Assembly: GCA_013397455.1 (NCBI GenBank)
Contig: VYZB01000014.1
Coordinates: 432,509 to 496,508 of the forward strand
DNA from: Crotophaga sulcirostris
Lineage: Eukaryota > Chordata > Aves > Cuculiformes > Crotophagidae
Direction: 5' to 3'
DNA length: 64,000 nucleotides
Both the position numbers and the translations under genes were made by a program. Below, in pieces: positions 53,023 to 64,000 of this stretch. How positions within the stretch are numbered: the stretch's first letter is position 1; every line of letters begins with the position of its first letter. A model generated the notes under the pieces. It had not been told where the DNA came from. It saw only the letters and a list, made by a program, of their open reading frames with translations, and made no database searches.

Positions 53023-53052
53023 ATTTGTATTCTGAAGGTTCAGAATACAAAT
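53023..53052. repeat. Near-palindrome, 14-bp arms, 2-base spacer
   Basis: ATTTGTATTCTGAA (53023-53036) and TTCAGAATACAAAT (53039-53052) are perfect reverse complements separated by GG. Flanks do not extend the pairing. It lies within an unsupported open frame (52869-53153). Confidence 0.92.
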
Positions 53053-54185
53053 CTCGCCCCAATGCACTCAGGGAACAGAACTGCATGAAATGCAGTAACA
53101 GAAAACAGACTTCCCATGGTTCACCATCTGGATGTTATCTAATTATTAATTAGGAGACAGAAGATATGAAGGAAGCTACCTCTTCGTAAGGTGTGGTCTA
53201 TCCCCAGGAATATCTGACAATACACACATCCAAAACCATGATATTTGGAGACAAGGACATTTAATTGAGATTTATACAATGTTTTCTTGGATGCAGAGGA
53301 AATAAACATGCAGAAAGCCAGGGGCATTTCTCTGTGTTATGGTGGATGAAGGATGATAGAAGCACCTTTCTACTTACTGCACCTCTAAGAGCACCTGGGA
53401 TTCTGTGCTCCATATAAAGCTACGTTACCAGTGTAGTACTTGATTCAGTGAGAGAAATTCTAAAAGATCATTTTGAAGCAGATGGGGGATCAATAGTTTC
53501 CTGTACAGTCTGTACTCTCTATAGACCAAATAGTATTCATACATCTGAAGTTTAGCAGATGGTGTTTTTGCATTAATTTTCTAAACTACCAACTGTAGGA
53601 TACTCTGTTTTCAGAAAACCAGTTGCCTTAAGGCTTGAATTTTTTAAAAGTATTTCAAATGTTTTCATGTGCTGTAAGCACACCTCTTTCTCAGGTTTTC
53701 TTTCCCAAAGGTGCTGTTCTGGTTTTGGATCTCAAAAAAATGAACTGGCAACAGGCTCAGAGGAGCAGGTTCATCCTATGTTTGTGAAAGGAGGGTGGAC
53801 AACAGCAGCAGCATTTCAACAAAGGGCATCTGCTTACTCTGCCTGGCCACAGAGACAGCCCCTCTGCCATTGCATTGCTTCCATGCTTGGAAGGAAGGAA
53901 ACCAAATTGGTGGATGGGAAGTACAACAAAACCATTCCACATACTCGCAAGATGCCAAGGACCATTTGCTTCTGTTTCAAATCTGTCCCCAAAGCCCACT
54001 CCCCACTCGCAGCACCTGTTTTCATCCCTCTGCACTTCTTTTCTGATTTAAATTATTTATGTAAACAAAAGAAAACTTGAGGAATTATGAGAAGGCATAA
54101 CACCTCCAAATATTCTAAAGATACTAGATTCTTCTTTTTTGGCTTGGTTTTGCAAGCAACACTTTCAAAAATTTGACTGTAGGTG

Positions 54186-54219
54186 TGTATATATACATAT
54201 ATGCAGACATATATATATG
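54186..54219 (+). repeat. Interrupted TA-rich simple repeat
   Basis: Short runs of TA/AT dinucleotides (TATATATACATATAT, then ACATATATATATGA) interrupted by GCAG. A decayed dinucleotide microsatellite. Confidence 0.8.
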
Positions 54220-55788
54220 AGGGCAGAAAAAGTTGCATGAAGGTCTCTGTTTCGCGGATTTCATTTGAGTTCCTAAAGAACCCCTCCAAAACAGAGAAGT
54301 CTTTGATCCACACCAGAGGAGGAGAAAAAGAAGACTTCAAAGAAGAACAAAAATCTTCCTACTTTGCACCTGACTTAACTGCAGTCAGTGTGTATTATTT
54401 ATCATCCTCACTTCTGCATTGCTCTAAGCATGCCGAAGTCATTCAATTTAGCTTTTCAGTTTGGTCAGCCTGCCAGGAAGGAGTAATCTTGCCTTCACCT
54501 TCCCTAGCCCTCTTCTGAACGTAAATATAGTGTGACTGCTAATTTGTTGATTTATACAAGGTTTAATCCACTGGAGTCATAAAATATTAAAGGAATCTTT
54601 CTTCAGTAAATTTACAGCTAAATAAAATTGTAGCTCTCAAGACTTCCGAAAAACTAGAGTGACATCTTCTTTGCTTGAAATGCATTTTCTGATCCAGTGA
54701 GGTGGACTGACATGGGCAGCTTGCTCATTTAAAACACAGTGGGCTTGGGTTGTATCTTCCTGAGAGAGAAAATTTGTTTCCTTATTTCACAGAATAATGC
54801 AGATAATGCCTTTGTCTCATCTTTTATTGTTACTACTAAATAATGGTAATGGAAGCGTGGATGATTTCCACTATAATTAAAGGAAAACACTTAGAGAAAC
54901 CCATGAATGGTAAGATGGAAGCTTGGCTGAGTTTGGTTGAAACTATATCCCCAAGCACCCTGGAAAAACCTCTAAATAAGATCTCTCCTTCTTCTTCCCA
55001 ATTAACAGATAAGGAAGGTGGTATCCACGTCTACATCAAAGTGAAGACTATGGTGCAGATACCCAAAAGACCAGATAAAGGAAGTTCCATTTCCTACAGC
55101 AGAGTTTTGCAACCACCAACATGCTAGGCAGCACATCATGAAGAAACTGCCCCACACATCCCCCATATGTTTCAGATTTGGAGGGAGGTCAGACAAGGCA
55201 TAGGAAAAATAACTTCATTTTAAAACAATTAATTTCATCCCAAGTGTGATCCTGTCGATTTTTATTTCCATGCTTCATTTCATTTTTCATCCAGGGTCAG
55301 GCTATTCCATTTTGCTTTCCTGAGTACATTACAGGGATAACACACAGCATTTTTTAGCTGTGAACACCTAGCACTGGATTTCCATTACACAGGGTTATAT
55401 GCAACCACTGTATAAAAGATAGAAAATAAATATGGGGTTACATTTTTTTTGAGCAACAGAGGAAGGGGAAATGACCTATAGATTTTAACTTCCCACTAAC
55501 AAGAACAGACCACAGGATGTTATTTGTTATCTCCAGAATTTCTCCTATATAAGTGCTCTGCATATTTTTTGCAATTTCTCTACTGGAAACATTTGTTTAG
55601 ATGTTTGGTATGAATTCTATGAATCAATAGAAATTCTGGGTAATCAGCATTCTGAGTTATCAGCAGGTCAAGTACCTGTATTAGTTTTGTTGCAATGGAT
55701 TATTCAAGTGTATTGGAAAAAATATTAGAGAGTACAAGCTCAATGAACATTAAAATATGCAGATTATCAATGGGGAAACTAACAACTT

Positions 55789-55832
55789 CCATTTTTAAAA
55801 ATATTTATTGCAGAATCTACTTTTAAAAATGG
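55789..55832. repeat. Inverted repeat, 12-bp arms, 20-base loop
   Basis: CCATTTTTAAAA (55789-55800) pairs exactly with TTTTAAAAATGG (55821-55832). Part of each arm is itself nearly self-complementary (TTTTTAAAA), so several folds are possible. Confidence 0.88.
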
Positions 55833-58800
55833 TTATTTTCAACAAAATATGCTAGTTCTACTGGAATAAAATTATTTTAGAACAAGTATGTTTCAGTTTG
55901 AAATCAGAGCTGTTCCTTAGCATGGTCTGAGGCCCTTATTGACAAAGTTAAAAATGATTAAAGATTTTAAATCTCCATGTGTGTTTTCTAGATATAATAA
56001 TAAGAGGGTGGCTTTGCTGATTTTCCAGCCTACAAGGCAGAACATCCACTTCTTGAAGAAGACCAATTAAGAACCAATCCTACAAATCCTGTATTTTCTA
56101 TGCAGTTTTCAGAATCTGGTAGTTTCTGAAATCCCAAACTTTGCAGTATCAAGAGAATCTATTCAAATATGTCTGCATTGCACAAGATAATCTCTTTGTT
56201 GTAACAAAATCAAACCACAAAACAAAAAAAAGGTCTGCTCTCTCTGAGGTTTTCTTAAAAAGGGATTAAAAAATTACCATCTTTAGCTGCTCTTCTAATA
56301 GCAAGCCTACATCAGAAGGAATAATCTCCCTTGCCTCTTCATCACAGAAACGAGTGTTTCCTTAAGGATATTGCTCTGTGAGTATAATCTGATTTACAAC
56401 TCAGATCACTCAAAACTTTACTGTAAGCTTTCACAACTTGTTGCGGATGGAGAGGAAGCGCGTTGCCACGCTTTTGCAGGCACTGAAAGCCCTGGCACCA
56501 TCCCTGCTGCAGCTCAACCTCAGCCACAAGCCCCATGCCTCGTGGATCACGCTTGGCCACACTGTGGTGGCATGCTGACACTTCCCAAAATGCTGGGCAC
56601 TAGGGAATATTTAACCATTCTCTCATTTCTACCTCAGTATTGACATGGTCTAATGAAAACAGACCTTATTTCAAGCTCCATAATTTATTTTTTAAAAATA
56701 TTTATTTCATCTCATTGCTGACCTATAGGAAATCTTATTGATAAAATCAGATATTTGGGGTCTATATAAATGTTTACACTAAGCATACAAGGCCCACTGT
56801 TTCCTTCCACCTTGAGATCTATCTGTTCTCTCCCTATACTCAGATGTTTCTGTACCTGTTGCATGAGAAGCACCGTTGTCAGCTGGTGAGTCAGCTGCGC
56901 CGCTTCTTAAAACTACGTTTTTCTTAGGCTTTGTCTTTAAAAATCTACACTGTTTACCAGTCATCCTCCTGCAGACCTGAAAATGGCTGCTCCATTGTGC
57001 CTCCTACTTGGTTCATTTATCACCATACACATCCCTCTCAGACCTTGCCTCTTTCCATAACAAATGTTCCTATGATCTCCTTCTCTCCTTTTCCCCAAAC
57101 CTGCACAGGAACTTGCCATAGTTTCTGCCACCTCCATGTAACATGAGGCATGGATTGCCTTCAGCTGCTGGCTAAACTCTGCCTACTTGAGCCAAAAGCC
57201 CTGCACCCCAGCACCTCTGCTCTTGCCATGACGAGTTGCTGCAGCTCTGAGTAACCCCAGTTCCACCCTTACGTGATTCCATACTCCTTCCACATCGAAG
57301 CCTTTCACTAGCCCTGAACTCATCTTCATGTAACGTAACGCCAATTCCAGCTATAGGAGACTCCAGCCACGGATCCACACACAGGGGGAGCTGAAGACAC
57401 TCTTCAGCTATCTGCAGGGCTCAGCCATGTGGCTGTGAAAGTGCCAATAAACATTATACAATCCAGGTCTCAGCTGGATCCCGAAACTCGTTGAATATTT
57501 CAGGAATTCAGTTGGAAAATGACATGTGCTCCAAGCACCAGCTTCTACTGTTTGTGCTTGCACTGAACTTTTCATTCACTCAGTGATTTATTTTTTCTCT
57601 GTTTCCACCACGTTGCCCATCACCTACTTACACACAACGTTGCAGCAAAGATGGTTGGAACATTCAGCATTTGGGTGTTCTTGCACTGGGATTTATCCAC
57701 CAAGAGACAAACTTTATTTATATGTTGCAGACTATATACCACCTTCAGCTCTGTTTTGGCATGCCCCTCATACATTCAATATTCATTCCCTTCACTCTTA
57801 TCCTTGCAGTTGTTGAGTTTTTAAATCCTAATCTGCCTCTCTGGGATGGTGAAGTTATATTGCGCCTTGTGTGATTCTCTGGCTCTCTCGAGATTCGTAT
57901 CATTTATTAACCATTTGCAAAGACATGAGATGGGAAAAAAGCTTTAATGCAGGGCCATGCATTAATCATAGTTATCAAAGCTCCTTGTTAAAATGGATAG
58001 CAGCAAAGCATATATACACACACTGCAGTTAAAATTTAAACTGCATTACTAAATTACTTTTTCCATTTGTATATAAATTATGCATCTAAACAGAAGTGTT
58101 AATAATTTAAGTTATTAAGTTGCTCAGCCAACAACAAATCTTAATTAGTCTTTAGTATATCTGTAAAGTATAAATAGGTTGATTAGAACATGTAAATTTA
58201 TTATATGTTTTTTCAGCTCTTAGTACAATGTGAAAACCTGGGGTTTGTTTGTTTGGGGAGTTTGGGTATCCCAGTCACAGTGTGTAATTGATATTTTGTT
58301 GTCATTCTCTCCTATAGGCAACAAACAGGAAAAAACAGAAAAATATTTAAATAAATTCAGAATTTTACTAGTAACAGCTTTTGGACGTGCTTGGGAATTC
58401 CACTGTGAAACATGCTCTGAGTGAATGAAGCAAAGATTTACTGCCACGGAACCAGCCGCAAGGAAATATTCTGGGGCAAACCAGTGCATCACAGTTGAAC
58501 TGGAAGCAGGTTCAACAACATTAGGGAAATAATGATGATGGAAAAAAGCCACTTATCTGAAAGCTGGAACGGTGTTTTGGAAGTTACTTCCTTTGCCTTC
58601 ACAAACAGAGTTAACGAAACAGTCCCATGCTCCTCCTTTGCGTTCTGACTAACAAGAGATGCCACCTGCTTGGCCACTTGAAGTGGACCTTCATTTATTT
58701 ACATATCACATATTATTAATTGGTCCTTATTTGGCTTTGAGTTTTATTTAGGGGTGGAGAGGGCTCCAATTTAAATACAAATGCACAAACATATGCCTTG

Positions 58801-61800
58801 AAAACACCACAGGCACGGTTCAATAAGAAAAGTTGAGAGCGGCCCTGCTCATCTTACAGTTAGAAAGCTGAACACAGGTCTAGTATCCATGAGTAGGTCG
58901 GCATGTGTGTACTTGCTGCTGCAGTGCCCCACCCTTGGCACTTCCATCCATGTGCCCTGCAGAACGGTGATTCGCCATTCCAGGGGACCAGTGAGGTCTG
59001 GAGACACCTGAAAATGATGAAGCACCTCGATGGTGTCATGGATGGGCCCAACTGGTGCTGCCATCCTCCAAAGGACCACCAGATGCTGGGAACGATCTAT
59101 ACAGTGCTAAGTGCCAGATGGGGCACTTGAGCCCGATCCTGTGTCCCAGCACACACAGCCTAGTCTGGCTCTCATTCTGCATTTTTGTATTTGCTCAGCT
59201 GGACCAGGTCCTTTTCCATTCCCTCTCCAGGCAGGACTGTGGTGCTGAGAGACTCAGACCCATTTTCTGTTTTCCTCTTTGCAGTCAATCCTGCATCCTC
59301 TTGGTAGTGGATTCTCTCACAGTATCCAGAAATATGCGTGGGTGGTTTTTTGTTTTTTTTTTTCCCTTTGTACATATAAGACATTTCCTGGACTTGTGAG
59401 CTGTATTCTTCTGTACAAAGTTCTTCCCAGTGAACTGTAAGAGCCCTTGTCTCCCACCCCTGCTTCACTCACTACTGGTACTGCTGCAATTTCAGAGATT
59501 CATTTCTCATCCTCTGCTTTCAGTACCTTTGCTCCCAGCAGTTTTGAAAAGACACAGCTATGGAAGGTTTCTAGATACTGCTATGCCAGTTTAGAAGTAT
59601 GTTTCATCTCTTTAGTGCTTGATTTTCTTTCCAAGATGTGAGACTTATACCTTAAACCCCACCCCAATAACCAACTATCTCTGTTCCTTTCTTGAAGAAT
59701 GTTTGTGTACACACAGAAATACAACTGTAAGGGAGAAAACGAACTGCACTCAGAGTGTGTTACGATGAAGTTTTGTAAACTAAATTCTCTTTGACAGAAG
59801 TTTCCCAGTTTCAGGGATAAAAAAGTATCAGTAACTGTTAGTACAAGGCCATCAGCATTTCCATGCAAATTATGAAGAGGAAGAGTGAATATTACCATAC
59901 AAACGAGAGAAAACTGTCAGTCTTAATCGCATATAGACAAACGTTTGAATTTGAAAATTTTGCTAGGAAGTTTCCCAACAACAAAAACATCCTTTCATCA
60001 ATATCCACCTTTGTTTGTAATGTCCAGCTTCATAAACAAGCTTTCTGAAGCCATGAGATATCAGCCAGTGAGAGTCCTGTCACATTGCTGAGCTACTACA
60101 TCACAGTGAAAATCAGATGCAGTGTAACACTAGAGGACCTCAGCTCTCAGATAAAAGATTATGTACGTATCTGCTCCTAAATTATAGGAAAGATGTGCTA
60201 TCTGCATCATCAAACAGTACAGAGATCCAAGACGCTGAGCTATGGCAGTTAATGAGGCAGTGCCAGGCCAAGCACCCTAACCTCAGAGGTCAGAAACTGA
60301 AAATGTGCCCATAATTTCCAACAGTTTTAATTTAATATTTCAATTAAATCCCCTCCCTCTCAGATCTGTTGCGGATCAGAGCACTCTGATCCAACCAGGG
60401 AACGCAAGTGAAGTGTGGTGCCTCTGTCATACAGGAGCAGGTCCCTGCCAGAGCAGAAGGCTGCACGAGTGCAACTCATGATGGCCATGGCGTGGCAAAG
60501 GGCATCGCGGGAACTTGGATTGGGGAACAACTCAGTTACAGACATGTTCTTGAAAAAAAAAAGTCAATCTGTCCTTGCCGGTGCTGACAAATGCCCAACT
60601 CAGAATTTCCTCTGGGAGACTGCTTCACTTCCTCTCCTGGGTCTTTTGGAGGGCATGAACAAAAACTGCTTTTGGTTCCTTTATTCTCCACATCTCACCC
60701 TTTGCTTCAAGTGAACTGTTGTTATCCAAGGGACCTGGATTTCACCTTGAGCCTAGTCACAAAATCTCTGCCTACAGAACAACCCCAAAGTAGCAGACAC
60801 AAGTTTGGGGATCGGTTGGTAATTCAGGGGGCTGTTTCCCACTCCTCAGAGCTGAAGGACAGCAAGACACCATCACAGCCACTCCCAGCACCCTGCTGAA
60901 TCTGCTTAACGCAGGGCGAGAACCACGAACCCACACCAACATGCGAACTGCAGCCCTCCACCACCACCACTTCCAAAGGCCAGGAGAGCCAGTGTGGCTC
61001 CAAAACCGCTTCCAGCCTCCATGGTTCAATTATGCATCACCTTACTCTATAATGTATATACTGGCAAATGTATTGCTTCAGAGTTTCACTGCCTGTCCTC
61101 TCCTGCTCTTTCTTTGGAAGAACTGTGAACAACCGTCTCCTAGTCACTCTCTCCACATTATCCCATGATTAAGAAAGATCTCTGTATTTCCTTCCTGCTT
61201 TACCTCTTTTCCAACTGGAGAACCTTAACCTGTTCAGTCTTTCTTCCTGGGGAAGTGGTGGATTTTCCTGAAGCTGTTTGGTCAAATGAATTTCACTGAA
61301 ATCCCCTTACATCCAGAAAAAATCAATTCTGTACCAAACCCGAATATAATAAAAGCAATACACCCAAGAGGAGGCCTTGTTTATAGAAAGTTGTGACTTC
61401 TGAGAAGAAAAAGAAGAATAGATGCTGCATTTCAACATTAGTGTTTCTCATTTCTTCTGCAATTTCACAACTTTGTTGTGTGTCCCAACCACATTTTCAT
61501 TTATTCTTCAGTTCAGATGCACATCTCTCTCTGCAGGCCTTTTCCAACTAGGAAGAATATTTTATAAAAACCTATTATATCTCACAAAGTTACAAAGAAC
61601 TTAACACCCATTCAACTGCCATCTCACCAAAATAAATGCTCAGACCAGAAACTATGCTTTAACTAAAGACAGAATCTCATTTGCAATCCTAGTTTGGGAC
61701 AGAGCAGTTGTATTTTAAACCACTTCTGATTAAAAATTCTTGCTAGCCTTAGACGATGAGAAAATCATACATTTTAAAAATTAATTCAGAGGGCTGGAAA

Positions 61801-62547
61801 CAGCTCAAAGACTCAAATTTAGGGTTAGGCAGCAGACATATCGATATAAATTATTATAAATTACACCTCCAAATTGTTTTAATAAATATGTAATGCTAAA
61901 AGAGAGATATCTTTGCTAGGCATTTAAATTTTATAAATCACGTAAGTTATTTAAATTATTTACTTACGTTTCCAGCAACTGAACTGTCTTGTTCACAAAT
62001 GCTCTCATAATCCAATCTTTTACAAGGGAAGATTTACACATAAAAACTGTAGGGAGGAGAGGAGTTCTGAGGACAGCACATGAGACATCTCATTTTAGGC
62101 ACCCCTCTCCCTCCAAGACAAATAAATAAGAAACAAGGATTAGGATGAAATGGAACCCCTTGCTTATTTCTCCCTCATTTTGTTAATGAATCTCTTCCTT
62201 TGCAAATTGTGTTGGCTAATCCTTCCCAGCAACACTGGAGCAAGCAAACCTCACAGCCACATCCTCCAGACAGGTCCCTTTCGCCACTGCCATGGGACTT
62301 ACTGCAGTTTCAAAATGATTTCAGAAGTGCATTAATGGAGCTCATTTTACCTCAGAGCACTATTAGGAGGTTACCAAGCCATTGACTTCGTTTGCTGGGG
62401 AGAGTGGATTAATTGCCTTTGTTAAGTTATCATTACTGAGGAAAAAAATTACTTTCATTGGGAACATCTCCCCAGGCACCACGAAGTTATCTTACAATTA
62501 CCCAACTTCTTCATTAACTGGTAGAAACTTCATCATTTTCCCCCAAT

Positions 62548-62577
62548 TTATATACACTCATATATATTATATATATT
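62548..62577 (+). repeat. TA-rich simple repeat
   Basis: TATATAC followed by ACTCATATATATTATATATATTCC-like sequence, an imperfect TA dinucleotide tract without a recognised parent element. Confidence 0.8.
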
Positions 62578-64000
62578 CCAGACCAGTGACAGATATCTTG
62601 TCCAATATCTTGCAGCCCATCAGGGTTAGTAACAGAAGCTTTAAGCCATGGAGAACTACAAATCTCATTTTCCCAGTGGAATACGGCTTTATTTCTAGCC
62701 TTGAAAGGCCATGAAATGATAGGCTATAAATTGCAAGTTTTAATATCTATTTATAGGCACTTCTGTGGTGCACATCTATGTATAAAAAACCTCTTTCGGA
62801 TCTCTAAAGTTCTAAAATATATTACTGTCCTCTACTTCCAAGGTCCTTTTGGCGGAAGTTACAGATCTTTAGGGTTTGCAGATGGCAGGGATCCACGAGA
62901 CACAGATAAATTCATGCCGAAGTACCAAACTGCTGCCTCCCTTGACCTACACTCTGTGAGAGATGTTGCCCATACCAGCAGCATTTTCAGACTACTTATC
63001 CCATTAGTATCTAATGAATACTGAAAGGGAAACACAAAGCAGTTGATCGGGACAGTTGATGTAATGAGAGTCTGGAGCTGAGATCGGTTTCTTTGTGACC
63101 ACGGTCTCCCACATCCCACAGACACTTTGTACCTTCTGACACTCCTGATTAATGTGAGAAGCAACAGCAAAGTGTTTCCTGCCACCGCTTTCTTCTATAC
63201 AAGAGCACAGACGTGTAAAGCGCATGAAGAACAGTTACACGGAGACACCGGTGGGTTGTGCCTCTACATGTCCAGCGGTACCCTGTCCGCTCTGGCTCTG
63301 CACACACAGCAGAGACCCTCGGCTGGGAGCCCTCTGGGGATGGCAGCCCCAAACTCCAAGTGTCTGTCAGAACACAGAAAAAACTTTCTTCCTGAAATCA
63401 GTAGTTGTGCTTAGCCTCTGGGCTTCTCTCTTGGACTGGGCACCACGCAAGCCAAAGTGAAACTAAAAAAGCAGAAGGTACCGTCAGGGCTGTTGGGAGC
63501 AAGCAGGTCCTTCTGGCAGGAACAGCCTCCAAGCCCTTCTCAGCTGGCCTAGAGTCCTGCCACCCACCAAGCCACTTTTCCCAAGTTGTCAAAATGCTGT
63601 ACCAGGGATAAAGCAATGTGGAGCCATCATGGAAGAGTCTGGGACATCCCCCAGGCTGGGTGCTGCTTCATGCTCCACCTTTCTATCTCCTTCCCCCTTG
63701 AGCAGCACCACTGAAAGCAGCTCCATAACAGAAACCATCACGTTATGAAGAAGCAGGGGTTTCACTGGGCCACTTCAGCCTTCACAGGAAGCCCAGAAGA
63801 CATCAGAAATGAGACCCGACTCCAACACCAGCTGATGAGAGCTGTGGGCTGGCTTCCCTCTCCCTGCCTCTGGGAAATCAAGGGAGTGGTTCCTGATCTG
63901 AGTCCACACACCCAAGCGAGGAGCTGTCTGGCTGCATGGTTTGCAGGACCGGGGCAGCCGGCAGCTGCAGAATTGATTTGAGAACTTCAAATGACTTTTT

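Larger units (their letters stand above)
53053..64000. other. No supported gene; mixed non-coding DNA
   Basis: AT-rich to about 60 kb, then somewhat more GC-rich to the end. TA-rich microsatellite-like tracts occur at 54186-54219 and 62548-62577. A hairpin repeat at 55789-55832 is listed separately, and a smaller one (8-bp arms, ACGTAAGT) at 61940-61969. Frames such as 54843-55127, 62701-63024 and 63127-63414 have no coherent splice or start context. Confidence 0.45.

Noticed and set aside
61940..61969. 8-bp inverted repeat ACGTAAGT...ACTTACGT
   Set aside because: Arms are short and the context is AT-rich, so it is expected by chance in 64 kb.

Overview
The window looks like avian nuclear DNA. 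It holds three 5'-truncated CR1 non-LTR retrotransposon copies with typical bird CR1 3' ends and ORF2 remnants. The rest is AT-rich, CpG-poor, non-operonic sequence with no long intact ORFs. No rRNA, tRNA, CRISPR, phage or bacterial features were seen. The bird lineage cannot be fixed from the sequence alone.

Region by region: 1-2.7 kb is comparatively GC-rich with no gene I can support, followed by a plus-strand CR1 tail (about 2.69-3.10 kb). From about 5.7 kb to at least 27.2 kb I can assemble the 3' half of a previously unmarked minus-strand gene. Six candidate coding exons (27.07-27.18, 26.61-26.87, 24.14-24.21, 16.42-16.46, 13.50-13.60 and 5.82-5.97 kb) have acceptor and donor sites. All five exon-exon joins keep reading-frame phase. 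The last exon ends in a stop codon followed about 70 bases later by an AATAAA signal. The encoded tail is about 235 residues, charged and probably alpha-helical, and I do not recognise its family. A minus-strand CR1 (19.21-20.13 kb) lies inside one of its introns. More upstream exons may exist (weak candidates at 27.31-27.40 and 29.22-29.30 kb) but I could not settle them.

From about 29.3 to 64 kb I see no supportable gene. There is one more CR1 copy (43.79-44.26 kb), homopolymer and TA-rich tracts, four notable hairpin-forming inverted repeats (44.98, 47.33, 53.02 and 55.79 kb), and several AT-rich, TAATTA-dense stretches that could be conserved non-coding elements. Most open frames of 60-120 codons here look like chance.

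Caution: exon calls were made by eye from splice signals, frame and phase. Other stretches of this window also give convincing-looking short exons that fail on phase or on stops, so the gene model is a hypothesis that RNA-seq or a protein search would settle.
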